64,000 nt of DNA from Patescibacteria group bacterium (GCA_018061025.1 JAGOUY010000011.1:1-64000); one strand, 5' to 3'; positions 17,972 to 25,892 are shown, numbered from the stretch's first letter. The notes: generated by a model not told the origin, from the sequence alone. Numbers and translations: made by a program.

Positions 17972-20029
17972 CTATACTTCGCGAATAACTTCACTTTCCC
18001 AGCCAAAAACGTCAACTGCCTTCACGCAGATTGTACGCGTTCCAGTCTTTTTGGGAACGCGAATCTTCGCCTTACGCACCACGCGCAAAGGATCGCTGTC
18101 GTTCTCTTCATTCTGTCGGTAGTCCTGCCACACGCTGCGGAATGTTTTACCGTCGAAGTCTGGATCAACGCTCCAGTACTCTATCAAGGCCAACGGATCG
18201 TGCGAGATAACCTCCTGGAGCTTTTCTTTGTTCGCGGCATCAAGCGGCAACGCGTCCGGCGAAAGCACCATATAGTTATCAAGCTCGATGGAGATTTCTT
18301 CTTCGTCTCCCGAAAGTTCGCGGGATGGTATCTTGATGGAGAGATACTGCAACGACGAGAAACGAATCGGCGTGTGCACCGTGCCGTCAGGATCGACCAC
18401 AACCTGCGCCGAAAGTTTCTTGAACTCGGTTTTGGACGCGAGCTTGTCGAGCAGGTCTGGCGGAATCACCAACACTTCAAGCATCGGATCATTCAGGCTC
18501 TCAATAATCTGCCCGATGTCCGGTACGAAGTTCCACGCAAGCACCACAGCCCTCTCAAAGCCGCCCATGTGCCGCTCACGCAACTCTTGTGCCTTCTTGA
18601 GCGTATTCAAACCACATACACGGTTCGGACTGTCCACGAAGATAATCGACTTGCCACGCGACAATCGTCCAAGGTTGCGGTTCGGGTTGTCTTCCAGCGG
18701 AAGCGGGATTGCGCCGTACAGGCCAAGCACCACCTGTGCCAAGTCACCAATACGGTACTTCGTTCCGTGCGTAGATGAAAGAGCTTCGCGCTGATAGTCA
18801 CCAATAGACTGATACAAGAACGGTTGCGCGTTCTGGTCGATCATTCGCTTTCGCATCACCATAGCCGATGGTTTGCCGATGTCCGATGTCACCCAACGTC
18901 GTCCAAGCTTCTCCGCCACGGCAGCGGTTGTACCTGAGCCACCAAAGAAGTCAGCAACGATCCCACCCTCTGGGCATGAGGCGTTCACTATTCTCTCAAG
19001 AATTTTTGAAGGTTTTTGGGTATTATAATTCACCACTTCAGGATTTTTTCCATGAGAAATATTAGGAATATCACTCCATAAAGAACCGATTGCTAACTGA
19101 AATTCATCAAGATAATATTTTTTGTATTCTTGTCCTGTAGATGTTGTATGAATTAAGTTTTGCTCTTTGAATTTATTTATTGAATCCTGGGAGTAATCGC
19201 CTAGGGTAACTATTTTGAATAAACGACCATCAGGATCTTTGTATCTGAATTCTTTTAGCTGTGTATGGACTAACTCATCTGAATTCTTGTACTGCTGTTT
19301 GAAAAAATGATCATCACCTTTTGTATAAAAAAAGATATTTTCTAGCTCTCTAGACCATTGCGATGAAGTTTTCTTGGCGCCTTTGCCAACAGCATCCCTT
19401 TGCCAAACGATCTCATTTCTAAAGTTCTCTTTTCCAAAAATATCATCCAGAATAATCTTCATGTAATGCCCAATGTGCCAGTCGATGTGGACGTACAGAC
19501 TTCCTTTCTCGGACAAAAGCTCGCGCATCAAAACGAGACGTGGGTACATGTAACGCAAATAGGCGAGGGTTCCGCGTACCTGTTCGCCCCCGAGCTGTGC
19601 GCTCCAGGTGTCGGCATAAGCAAACTGTTCGATAACGGTCGGCTTTTGTTCAATATCGAATCCGGGTAGCTCGATCTTAGTGCGGTAGTCGGCCTTGCTG
19701 TCGAAAGGAGGGTCAATGTAAATCAAATCCACCTTGCCGCGCAGGGATGGCGTAACATCGTCGCCAGCGAGCAATGCTTGAACAGCAAGAAGGTTGTCAC
19801 CGTAAATCAAGCGATTCATCCAGTCGGCGTTTTCAACGGAGGCGATCTTCTCCCTACGTTCAAGCTCTTCGATCAGTCCACGATAGTTACTGTCCTTGCT
19901 CGGGATAACCAGTTCATTGGTCTGGAGGAAGATGCGATTCTGAGCAGACAATCCTTCCAGGATCTTGTTCGCCTCCCGTCGCCCTTCGGACACGACGCGG
20001 GGGAGTAGTGAGATGAGACTATTATCCAT
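17972..20029 (-). CDS. mod: Type III DNA methyltransferase, Mod subunit
   Basis: The 685-residue protein has the catalytic DPPF motif (LIYIDPPFDSKADY, 106-109) before the SAM-binding motif FFGGSGTTAAVAEKLG (361-376). This beta-class order is typical of Type III Mod and N6-adenine methyltransferases. The region between and after holds the target-recognition domain, and the C-terminal 250 residues are extended as in Type III Mod. It methylates one strand of an asymmetric site and guides Res. GHIGHYMKIILDDIFG is the usual conserved helix. It is co-directional with the AlbA_2 gene and res, forming the operon xre-mod-AlbA_2-res. Confidence 0.92.
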   Translation of the reverse strand: MDNSLISLLPRVVSEGRREANKILEGLSAQNRIFLQTNELVIPSKDSNYRGLIEELERREKIASVENADWMNRLIYGDNLLAVQALLAGDDVTPSLRGKVDLIYIDPPFDSKADYRTKIELPGFDIEQKPTVIEQFAYADTWSAQLGGEQVRGTLAYLRYMYPRLVLMRELLSEKGSLYVHIDWHIGHYMKIILDDIFGKENFRNEIVWQRDAVGKGAKKTSSQWSRELENIFFYTKGDDHFFKQQYKNSDELVHTQLKEFRYKDPDGRLFKIVTLGDYSQDSINKFKEQNLIHTTSTGQEYKKYYLDEFQLAIGSLWSDIPNISHGKNPEVVNYNTQKPSKILERIVNASCPEGGIVADFFGGSGTTAAVAEKLGRRWVTSDIGKPSAMVMRKRMIDQNAQPFLYQSIGDYQREALSSTHGTKYRIGDLAQVVLGLYGAIPLPLEDNPNRNLGRLSRGKSIIFVDSPNRVCGLNTLKKAQELRERHMGGFERAVVLAWNFVPDIGQIIESLNDPMLEVLVIPPDLLDKLASKTEFKKLSAQVVVDPDGTVHTPIRFSSLQYLSIKIPSRELSGDEEEISIELDNYMVLSPDALPLDAANKEKLQEVISHDPLALIEYWSVDPDFDGKTFRSVWQDYRQNEENDSDPLRVVRKAKIRVPKKTGTRTICVKAVDVFGWESEVIREV

Positions 20030-20032
20030 AGG

Positions 20033-20257
20033 TTAGGAGTTGATGAGTGTGTCGATAGTGACTTCTAGTCCGCTTGCGATTTTCGTAATAGTGTCGAGTG
20101 TTGGGTTCTGGATGGCATCCCCTTCGATTTTTACCAAGGTGGTGTACGGAATATCCGCCTTGCGAGCCAAACCCTCCTGCGTCATTTCCATGCCCTTGCG
20201 TAGGTCTTTGATCTTTTGTCCAATCGTTTTGTTGGGGTGTTGTCGAGCTACTACCAT
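20033..20257 (-). CDS. XRE-family regulator (controller-type) of the R-M operon
   Basis: A 74-residue helix-turn-helix protein: TIGQKIKDLRKGMEMTQEGLARKADIPYTTLVKIEGDAI. The recognition helix is followed by the usual DTITKIASGLEVTIDTLI tail. It starts 3 bases upstream of mod. Small XRE proteins in this position often act as controller (C) proteins that delay restriction until methylation is established, or as autorepressors. The ATG at 20257 gives the normal length; further upstream the frame is not protein-like. Confidence 0.85.
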   Translation of the reverse strand: MVVARQHPNKTIGQKIKDLRKGMEMTQEGLARKADIPYTTLVKIEGDAIQNPTLDTITKIASGLEVTIDTLINS

Positions 20258-20425
20258 AGTATTGCAAGTAAAAGAGTATACGCAAAATAACGTCATTACT
20301 ATAATGGCACCTTAGGCTGGCCCTTGTCTACGGCATTGACGACACTGACGACAAAATCCTTACTTAAACAACAACTTCAAGCTTCTCCCATCGCTTCATC
20401 TCCACGAGCAACCGATTCCATTGGC

Positions 20426-20477
20426 TTCGGACTAGGTCTACCAACAAAAACATCTCGATTTATCTCGGGGTGTTTTT
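20426..20477 (+). terminator. possible decayed tRNA 3' end with terminator (right junction)
   Basis: ACATCTCG (20450-20457) pairs with CGGGGTGT (20466-20473), with three G-U pairs, and is followed by T's, giving a terminator active on the plus strand. Directly before it, TTCGGACTAGGTCTACCA is similar to the 3' part of tRNA-Glu (TTCG, ACT, CTAGG, CTACCAA), with a gap. No complete tRNA can be folded. I read it as the right attachment site of the element, with low certainty. Confidence 0.4.
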
Positions 20478-20503
20478 GTATTTCATGGAACCTCATCGAA
20501 TAA

Positions 20504-20534
20504 AACAAAAGACCGCCTTGGAGGCGATCTTCCA
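20504..20534 (-). terminator. terminator of the 20552 gene
   Basis: On the minus strand AAGATCGCC and GGCGGTCTT form a 9-bp stem with one G-U pair and a TCCAA loop, followed by TTGTTTTA. It lies just after the stop of the leftward gene. Confidence 0.6.
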
Positions 20535-20551
20535 TGATAACTAGGCTACTC

Positions 20552-21232
20552 TTATTTAATTGAAGCGATCACTTTATTGTTGAGATCAATCCCCGCTTGG
20601 TATGGGGTCATCTTGTACAACACCTCGATGAGATAGCGCTTGCCGTCTTTGATAAAGATGTATTGCGCGTCAGGACATGTTTCTCCATCACACATTTCCA
20701 CAATCGAAGACACTCGTGGGTTCACCGTATTTTCTTTGCGGCTGTCGGCATATTGGCGGTCGTCGATTCTGCGCATGACGAGCTCGTACCCTTGGAAGCC
20801 GCGGGAATCAATGCCGACACGGCGGCTTGCGGAGGAAGAGACGCGGAGATTGCGCTGACCCGAAGCGAACTCATCTTCGTAGGTGGTGGCGGAGAGGTTT
20901 TTTGGATAGGAGATGGTTACGCCATCATATGTCATGGTTGCCCATTCTTCCGCTTGAGGGGTAGGAGCCGCTGGGCGCACAGGTTCCGCCACAGGAGCCA
21001 TGACATTTACCGGTGCAGGAACTTGAGGAGCTTGTCCTACTGGCATCGGAGAAGGGGTGGGAGAGGTTGTACGTGCCATCACGAGGGCGTTTACCAACTC
21101 ACGTTGAGCATCCCGGGCTTGGCTTTGTCCTTGCACCACGAGACCGAGTGCTCCGAGTGAAATAATTAAAGAGACTACGACAAGGGCGATCAAAACCCCG
21201 TTTGAATTACTCGCGGAAGGTGTTTCGTTCAT
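20552..21232 (-). CDS. membrane-anchored extracytoplasmic protein, unknown
   Basis: The 226-residue protein has one N-terminal membrane helix (NSNGVLIALVVVSLIISLGALGLVVQG), an Ala/Pro/Val-rich spacer and a C-terminal domain beginning WATMTYDGVTISYPKNLSATTYED. The phrase YDGVTISYPKxL is typical of PsbP-like or other small exported domains in these genomes. Two cysteines (MCDGETCPDAQ) could form a disulfide. Function unknown. A TATAAT box lies at 21271-21276 on the minus strand about 30 bases upstream of the ATG chosen at 21232. Confidence 0.65.
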   Translation of the reverse strand: MNETPSASNSNGVLIALVVVSLIISLGALGLVVQGQSQARDAQRELVNALVMARTTSPTPSPMPVGQAPQVPAPVNVMAPVAEPVRPAAPTPQAEEWATMTYDGVTISYPKNLSATTYEDEFASGQRNLRVSSSASRRVGIDSRGFQGYELVMRRIDDRQYADSRKENTVNPRVSSIVEMCDGETCPDAQYIFIKDGKRYLIEVLYKMTPYQAGIDLNNKVIASIK

Positions 21233-21345
21233 AAGATGTGACAAGGATGAATACGTGTAAGATTATACCATTGATACCGCTTCGTAAAAATGTACCCGAG
21301 CAATCTCCTTTGCGATCATACCTGTTTAAATGTTAAGATTTTTTT

Positions 21346-21729
21346 ATGTCGCTCACCTTCTACGTCGCTGGCTCCCTAGACAAAGGCAACCAGCTCAAAG
21401 AAACCGTCACCCTCCTTGAAGAAAAAGGGCACACCATTTCTTTTGATTGGACAATCCATCCTGTTCTAAAACCGTATCAGGAGCATCTCGACCAGACTCC
21501 CCTGTTCGCGCAAAAAGCTTTAAACGGCGCAAACGAGTGCGATATCTTTCTATTATTTCCAGATGAAGTCGGTGGGGTTGGCCAATTCGTAGAATTAGGC
21601 GCAGCGATTTTTTCTAAACGCGTGCACAGTATTTTTATTATCGGACCGCACAATCAACGCTCACTCATGTTTTTTCATCCACGAGTGCAGCGAGTGGATT
21701 CTTTGGATGACGTGCTAAAAACTATTTGA
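21346..21729 (+). CDS. nucleoside 2-deoxyribosyltransferase-like protein
   Basis: The 127-residue protein starts LTFYVAGSLDKGNQLKETVTLLEEKGHTISFDW and has ANECDIFLLFPDEVGGVGQFVELGAA. This matches the small nucleoside 2-deoxyribosyltransferase-like fold (nucleotide-binding AGS/AGP loop, catalytic Glu in ExG(A)A). It may salvage or clean up nucleotides, or may only bind them. The start is an ATG with TTAAGAT seven bases before it, in the leaderless style of the window. Confidence 0.7.
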   Translation: MSLTFYVAGSLDKGNQLKETVTLLEEKGHTISFDWTIHPVLKPYQEHLDQTPLFAQKALNGANECDIFLLFPDEVGGVGQFVELGAAIFSKRVHSIFIIGPHNQRSLMFFHPRVQRVDSLDDVLKTI

Positions 21730-21737
21730 GACCTCCC

Positions 21738-22436
21738 TTATTTCATCTGTCCTTTGCGCCATTCTTCAATTTTTTTATGGTCGCCGGAGAGCAAAATTTC
21801 TGGTACTCCCCACTCTACGCCTTTTTTGATTTTGTAGATTTCCGGACGAGTATATTGAGGATATTCAAGCAAACCTTCGACTGTGTGTGATTCTGTGTCG
21901 AGGGAGGCTTCTTTGCCGAGGACGCCGGGGCGCAGGCGCGCGACCGCATCAGTCATGACGAGCGCCGCTAATTCTCCGCCGGTTAATACATAGTTACCGA
22001 TCGACAGCTCTTCGTCGACGAGATATTGGGTGACACGCTCATCAATTCCTTCATAACGTCCGCAGATAAAGACGAGGCGCTCAAACTCACACAGGCGACG
22101 AGCGTCGGCTTGGGTGAAGGTTTTGCCTTTGGCGCTCGTGAGAATGACGCAGGTTTTTTTGCCGGCGGCGGTTTTTGTACCATCCGCTTTGCGGACTTTG
22201 AGGGCTTTCAGAGCTTTATGGATCGGCTCGACCTTCATGACCATGCCTGGCCCTCCTCCAAAGGGACGGTCATCGACGGTTTGATGGCGGTCTTCGGTCC
22301 ATTGACGCAAGTGATGCGCTTTGAGTTCGAGCGCCCCGGCTTTTTGTCCACGACCAAGAATAGAACCGCTCAAATAGGGCTCTACCATCTCCGGAAAGAT
22401 GGTGATGACGTCGACGCGCAGGGGCTTACGTTTCAT
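21738..22436 (-). CDS. trmD: tRNA (guanine-N1)-methyltransferase
   Basis: TrmD makes m1G37 in tRNAs that read CNN codons and prevents +1 frameshifts. The 232-residue protein shows the SPOUT features VDVITIFPEMVEPYL, RQWTEDRHQTVDDRPFGGGPGMVM, FICGRYEGIDERV, SIGNYVLTGGELAALVM and TESHTVEGLLEYPQYTRP. The ATG at 22436 gives a normal N-terminus. In many bacteria the order is rpsP-khpA-rimM-trmD; here trmD and khpA are leftward with a terminator between them, rpsP is rightward and no rimM is seen. Confidence 0.95.
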   Translation of the reverse strand: MKRKPLRVDVITIFPEMVEPYLSGSILGRGQKAGALELKAHHLRQWTEDRHQTVDDRPFGGGPGMVMKVEPIHKALKALKVRKADGTKTAAGKKTCVILTSAKGKTFTQADARRLCEFERLVFICGRYEGIDERVTQYLVDEELSIGNYVLTGGELAALVMTDAVARLRPGVLGKEASLDTESHTVEGLLEYPQYTRPEIYKIKKGVEWGVPEILLSGDHKKIEEWRKGQMK

Positions 22437-22460
22437 GGTTAGTAGCCTAACCTTCCTTGG

Positions 22461-22497
22461 AAAAACAAACAACCCCGAGCGGGGTTGTTTGTTTTTC
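22461..22497. terminator. bidirectional terminator between khpA and trmD
   Basis: A 12-bp stem (AACAAACAACCCC/GGGGTTGTTTGTT, loop GAGC) flanked by A's on the left and T's on the right. On the minus strand it would end the khpA transcript just before trmD. Confidence 0.8.
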
Positions 22498-22525
22498 TCT
22501 CAGGTATTCAATTCGGCATTTTTTT

Positions 22526-22557
22526 ATACTCGATACTGGATACCCGATACACGATAC
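22526..22557. repeat. GTATCGGGTATC-type dispersed repeat, copy 1
   Basis: ATACTCGATACTGGATACC-CGATACACGATAC is a run of imperfect 10-base units (the reverse complement of GTATCGAGTATC). The same type of run occurs at 36486, 40011 and 46219. Confidence 0.7.
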
Positions 22558-22561
22558 TTTC

Positions 22562-22936
22562 CTAGATTCCCAAATCGCTCAAGTCAGCATCCGTGACCAA
22601 GCCGGCTTCGCCATGGCTCGCAGGAGCGGCGCCGGGTGCAGCAGCGCGAGGTACTTTGCGTTCTTGGTGTTCGCGGCGAGCGTCCTCTGGTTCGTAGATT
22701 TTCATGTTGACGCGAGCATTGGCTTTGGCACCCACGATTTTAAGCAAGATGCGCAAGGCGCGTGCCGTTTGGCCATCGCGACCAATGACATATCCCATGT
22801 CTTCTGGGTTGACGTGGAGGGTCAACAAGACGCCGCGTTCGTCGACCGTGCGTTCGACTTTGACGTCGTCGGACTTGTTCACGACCGATTTTACCACGTA
22901 CTCAAGAAATTCCTGATCAAGAAACTGTTCAGCCAT
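22562..22936 (-). CDS. khpA: KH-domain RNA-binding protein
   Basis: The 124-residue protein has a single KH domain. VKSVVNKSDDVKVERTVDE is followed by the GxxG loop in YVIGRDGQTARALRILLK and by VNMKIYEPEDAR. KhpA binds RNA broadly and works with KhpB in cell division and translation in Firmicutes. A low-complexity Ala/Pro/Gly tail (RAAAPGAAPASHGEAG) is added at the C-terminus. The ATG at 22936 (MAEQFLDQEFLEYVV) is the usual start; an upstream ATG adds seven unusual residues. Confidence 0.9.
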   Translation of the reverse strand: MAEQFLDQEFLEYVVKSVVNKSDDVKVERTVDERGVLLTLHVNPEDMGYVIGRDGQTARALRILLKIVGAKANARVNMKIYEPEDARREHQERKVPRAAAPGAAPASHGEAGLVTDADLSDLGI

Positions 22937-23072
22937 AGCGGCTTTGAGCCATCCCATCCGACCTGCAAGCAGATCCCCGAGACGGCAGTCATAAAGGATA
23001 AGGAGTTAATGCCCAGATGGGCTTATCTCTAAGCTAGCAAAGAATCAGGGAGGGGGCAATATGATGTTTGTA

Positions 23073-23210
23073 TATAGGCGATGAGCCTCTGTCTGGAATC
23101 ACGAAAAAGGAGTACGCAGCTTTTCCTGCTAGAAAATCTGCTCAGTTTTAGCCGCCGTCGCGTCTAAAAAGCCTCCTTTTTCGTGATTCCAGACAGAGGC
23201 ACTAGATGAG
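23073..23210. repeat. variable-stem palindromic element, copy 1
   Basis: Outer boxes TATAGGCGATG (23073-23083) and CTAGATGAG (23202-23210) enclose two arms that pair perfectly over 28 bp (23085-23112 with 23173-23200). The arms begin GCCTCTGTCTGG. The 60-base centre is different from copies 3 and 4. It lies between the divergent khpA and rpsP genes. Confidence 0.85.
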
Positions 23211-23245
23211 GGAGGAAGGGAGAGGGAGGGTCAGGCAGCAAGGTA

Positions 23246-23274
23246 TTGACTTTATCGCTCGATTCCTCTACTCT
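23246..23274 (+). promoter_or_regulatory. promoter of rpsP, leaderless
   Basis: TTGACT (23246-23251), a 17-base spacer and TACTCT (23269-23274). The -10 box ends seven bases before the rpsP ATG at 23282, so transcription should start at or next to the start codon. Confidence 0.6.
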
Positions 23275-23281
23275 TGGGCGC

Positions 23282-23590
23282 ATGTTGACTATCCGTTTAA
23301 CCCGTGTCGGGAAAACCAAGCAGCCCCAATATCGTTTCATCGTGTCTGAAAAGGCGCGTGATCCTTGGGGAAAGGCTTTGGAGATCTTGGGGACCTACAA
23401 CCCCCTGACCGAGCCAGCTGGCTTTAAGGTCGAAGAAGAGCGTATTCACCACTGGATCTCCAAAGGGGCCCAATGTTCTGATACGGCCTGGAACTTGTTT
23501 ATTGACCACAAACTCGTCAAAGGCGAGAAGCGTAAGATGCAGTCCGTCTCCAAACGACGTAAGGAAAAGCTCGCGAAAAAAGCGGCTTAA
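23282..23590 (+). CDS. rpsP: 30S ribosomal protein S16
   Basis: The 102-residue protein has the S16 signature MLTIRLTRVGKTKQPQYRFIVSEKARDPWGKALEILGTYNPL and a basic C-terminal tail (KRKMQSVSKRRKEKLAKKAA). S16 binds 16S rRNA in the 5' domain and helps assembly of the small subunit. The length is normal. It is preceded by a consensus-like promoter that leaves no leader and followed by a strong terminator, so it is a single-gene unit rather than the classic rpsP-trmD operon. Confidence 0.97.
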   Translation: MLTIRLTRVGKTKQPQYRFIVSEKARDPWGKALEILGTYNPLTEPAGFKVEEERIHHWISKGAQCSDTAWNLFIDHKLVKGEKRKMQSVSKRRKEKLAKKAA

Positions 23591-23597
23591 CCCGAAC

Positions 23598-23633
23598 ACA
23601 AAACTCCCCCTCATTGAGCGGGGAGTTTTGTTT
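23598..23633 (+). terminator. terminator of rpsP
   Basis: ACAAAACTCCCC pairs with GGGGAGTTTTGT over a ten-base loop (CTCATTGAGC), with T's after it. Confidence 0.85.
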
Positions 23634-23649
23634 AGGTACACTATACTCT

Positions 23650-24507
23650 ATGCTTGAAGAATATTCCTCCCCAAAGAATAGAGAGGCGCTCCCCTCTCTC
23701 GCCAGGCTTTTAAAAGAAATTGAAGAGGAGGAAACGGTTGATTTTGAAAACGGGCGGATTACACTCATTGAACGCCTCCGAACGGATAGAGCGAACTTAC
23801 AGGCGGAATATGAACGGTATTCAACCGCGGTGGTAGATAGCTGGGGAGAGAATCAGGCTCCCTCCTCTCATGTACGCAGCCTGCGCGGCACTGCTGCTGC
23901 TTTGCTTGCTGTTTGGGATACGCTGAAACAAAAAGACCTTTTTACATATCCCTACAAAGAGAAACCTCTTTTTGCGCAGGGATGCGCTTATGCAACCAGA
24001 GAAATACAACAAGACATACGCCTCCTACGTCAACAGGCTGAGCAGGCGACAGAGCTATCACCCGCTGCCCGAGAAGAGTACCGACACTTAAGAAACCAGT
24101 TAGCTCTGTTGGGCAGACTACAGGCTTCTTCTCAGACAGAGCTACGAGATGACGACATCTTTTTAAAGGATGGTTACGAATATAAAAGGTCTACGCGCCC
24201 TTTAGAACAGCTGCGCGAGTCCACAAACCTGCTTGAGCTATGGCCTCAATTAAAAGTGGGTGTGGGTTTACGTATAGAAACAGATGAGCGTGTTATTCAC
24301 CTCAAAATTGCGCGCATCCATACTGCTGGTGATAGACGACTCGTGGTGGAAGGGCATATTACTCTTGGCCAACCTGATATGCCTGTCAATCATCCTATTC
24401 GGATTGTTACGGAGGGTGGCCCAACTCCCCGCGCTGTCTTTTCTTTATCAGAACAGGAACGACTTCCGCTTACAATCATCAAAGGATTTTTTCTTGAAAG
24501 ATCCTAA
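23650..24507 (+). CDS. hypothetical protein
   Basis: A 285-residue soluble protein with a charged, mostly helical N-terminal half (SLARLLKEIEEEETVDFENGRITLIERLR; REIQQDIRLLRQQAEQATEL) and a beta-rich C-terminal half (LKVGVGLRIETDERVIHLKIARIHTAGDRRLVVEGHITLG). I recognise no family. The ATG at 23650 has TACACT (23637-23642) seven bases upstream, in the leaderless style. It stands between terminators, so it is probably its own transcript. Confidence 0.6.
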   Translation: MLEEYSSPKNREALPSLARLLKEIEEEETVDFENGRITLIERLRTDRANLQAEYERYSTAVVDSWGENQAPSSHVRSLRGTAAALLAVWDTLKQKDLFTYPYKEKPLFAQGCAYATREIQQDIRLLRQQAEQATELSPAAREEYRHLRNQLALLGRLQASSQTELRDDDIFLKDGYEYKRSTRPLEQLRESTNLLELWPQLKVGVGLRIETDERVIHLKIARIHTAGDRRLVVEGHITLGQPDMPVNHPIRIVTEGGPTPRAVFSLSEQERLPLTIIKGFFLERS

Positions 24508-24560
24508 AAAACAGAATCCCGACGCAGAGGCGACGGGTAGGTCAGGAAAATGAGTGAAGC

Positions 24561-24728
24561 TCAGATGTAGCGGCGGCGGCGCAACAGGGCGGGAACCGCC
24601 ACGAACGCGAGAAATCCGAGAATAAGGCTAAGGAGGAGGATGCCGCCTACCTCCAAGGCTGGAAACGTCCTGTCGAACCCGTCTTGATGACGGATCAGTG
24701 CGAGACGCGCTTGGTCTTGCGGATTCAT
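24561..24728 (-). CDS. small single-span membrane protein
   Basis: A 55-residue frame reads MNPQDQARLALIRHQDG, then a hydrophobic helix (VGGILLLSLILGFLAFVAVPALL), then RRRRYI. The positive cluster after the helix suggests the C-terminus stays in the cytoplasm. AAGAGAG lies five bases before the ATG, a better ribosome-binding site than most neighbours have. It is too short for automatic calling but coherent. The role is unknown. Confidence 0.6.
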   Translation of the reverse strand: MNPQDQARLALIRHQDGFDRTFPALEVGGILLLSLILGFLAFVAVPALLRRRRYI

Positions 24729-24863
24729 GGATCTCTCTTCTGCCCAAGAACGTGGGCGTGCGCGTGGAAAGGCTCATCGAGAATTGCCTCCCCCTTCTCT
24801 TGTCCATCTCGATTGGTGAGATACGCTAGCACATATCTCTTGATCTTACCAGCCCCCGTACAA

Positions 24864-24903
24864 TAAAAAACACCTCTTCTTGGAAAAGATGAGGTGTTTT
24901 TTC
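24864..24903. terminator. terminator after rplL
   Basis: AAAACACCTC pairs with GAGGTGTTTT with A/T tracts on both sides. It lies just past the rplL stop on the minus strand and can also act rightward. Confidence 0.8.
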
Positions 24904-24917
24904 GCTTAACTAAGAGC

Positions 24918-25310
24918 TTATTTCAAGGTTGCCTTAGCACCTGCTTCTTCGAGCTTTTTCTTCATGTCTTCGGCTTCGGCTTTGGAAGCGCCTTCTTTCA
25001 CGACCTTAGGAGCGGCGTCGACCATATCCTTCGCTTCTTTCAAGCCCAAGCCCGTGATTTCACGGACGACCTTGATCACGCCGATCTTGTTGGCACCGGT
25101 TTCGGTGAGTTCAACGTTGAAGGAGGACTTTTCTTCTGCAGCAGCACCAGCACCGGCAGCAGCGGCAGCCACAGGAGCGGCAGCGGATACGCCCCATTTT
25201 GCTTCGAGCGCTTTGACGAGCTCAGAGACTTCGAGGACGGACATCTTTTCAAGACTTGCAACGAGGTCAGCGAATTTGGCTGGAACCTCTGGTTTCATTT
25301 CTTCGGACAT
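24918..25310 (-). CDS. rplL: 50S ribosomal protein L7/L12
   Basis: The 130-residue protein has the N-terminal dimerisation helix region ([29 protein letters not shown]), an Ala-rich hinge ([19 protein letters not shown]) and the C-terminal factor-binding domain ([33 protein letters not shown]). It forms the ribosomal stalk with L10 and recruits translation GTPases. It lies 24 bases after rplJ in the usual order and ends at a terminator. Confidence 0.98.
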   Translation of the reverse strand: MSEEMKPEVPAKFADLVASLEKMSVLEVSELVKALEAKWGVSAAAPVAAAAAGAGAAAEEKSSFNVELTETGANKIGVIKVVREITGLGLKEAKDMVDAAPKVVKEGASKAEAEDMKKKLEEAGAKATLK

Positions 25311-25334
25311 AATAGAGAGGGTATTGGATGTTAA

Positions 25335-25838
25335 TTAAGCAGCAGTAGAACCACCTTCTTGCTTTTCGCGATGCGCGTTCAAAACGCGGACGAACGCAGC
25401 GGCAGGACCATTGAAGACGTTGAGCAATTGGCCCAAGAGTTGAGACTTGCTTGGCAACTTGGACAAGGAAATGGCGTATTGGGCGTCGATGAACTTGCCA
25501 TCGAAGATTCCACCCACCAATTTGATAGGCGCATCTTTGCCTGCATCGCCGATGAGTTTGGCAGGAGCCATTTCATCTTCGTGAGCAAAAGCGGCACCGA
25601 CCATTCCGGATACTTTGCTGAAGTCGACTTCGTAGCCGGCTTCTTTGGCAGCGATGGCGAGAAGGGTCTTTTTGGCGACGACGTAGTCGACCTTGGCACC
25701 CGTGAGCTGCTTGCGCATCCCCGTCATTTTGGCGACGGTCATGCCCTGGTAATCAGCGAACATGATGGACTTTCCGCTCTTGAAGAGCTGGGTCAGTTCC
25801 TGCAAGGATTCGCCTTTCTGTGCACGTGTTTTTGGCAT
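25335..25838 (-). CDS. rplJ: 50S ribosomal protein L10
   Basis: The 167-residue protein shows the L10 core: SLQELTQLFKSGKSIMFADYQGMTVAKMTGMRKQL and KVDYVVAKKTLLAIAAKEAGYEV, then a stalk-binding C-terminal helix (LLNVFNGPAAAFVRVLNAHREK). L10 anchors L7/L12 dimers to the 50S subunit. It is upstream of rplL. Its leader holds an inverted pair of REP-like hairpins at 25893-25970 rather than a classical L10-binding leader that I could recognise. Confidence 0.97.
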   Translation of the reverse strand: MPKTRAQKGESLQELTQLFKSGKSIMFADYQGMTVAKMTGMRKQLTGAKVDYVVAKKTLLAIAAKEAGYEVDFSKVSGMVGAAFAHEDEMAPAKLIGDAGKDAPIKLVGGIFDGKFIDAQYAISLSKLPSKSQLLGQLLNVFNGPAAAFVRVLNAHREKQEGGSTAA

Positions 25839-25892
25839 AAACGTGACGTTCTAGGTTATGAATTAATGATCGACCTTTGGATCTACTTACTT

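Larger units (their letters stand above)
246..20443. mobile_element. integrated element in the 3' end of tRNA-Glu (serine-recombinase type)
   Basis: The left boundary is the tRNA-Glu 3' end, directly followed by a large serine recombinase on the minus strand. Inside are replication/recombination genes (primase-polymerase/helicase, ArdC-like, putative annealing protein, SF1 helicase), zinc-ribbon and secreted cargo, and a Type III-like restriction-modification operon. The right boundary is inferred: at 20426-20443 a sequence resembling a decayed tRNA 3' end (TTCGGACTAGGTCTACCA) is followed by a terminator like the one after the tRNA at the left, and chromosomal-style genes start at 20.5 kb. 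If that is wrong, the element could end earlier, for example near 13.2 kb, leaving the restriction-modification operon outside. Confidence 0.5.

Noticed and set aside
17930..18778. A 282-residue frame on the plus strand
   Set aside because: It lies antisense within mod; the mod motifs are intact and the frame has no family features.
20340..20445. A complete tRNA ending CTACCA
   Set aside because: No seven-base 5' acceptor strand complementary to the 3' end exists in the preceding 90 bases, and there is no anticodon arm.
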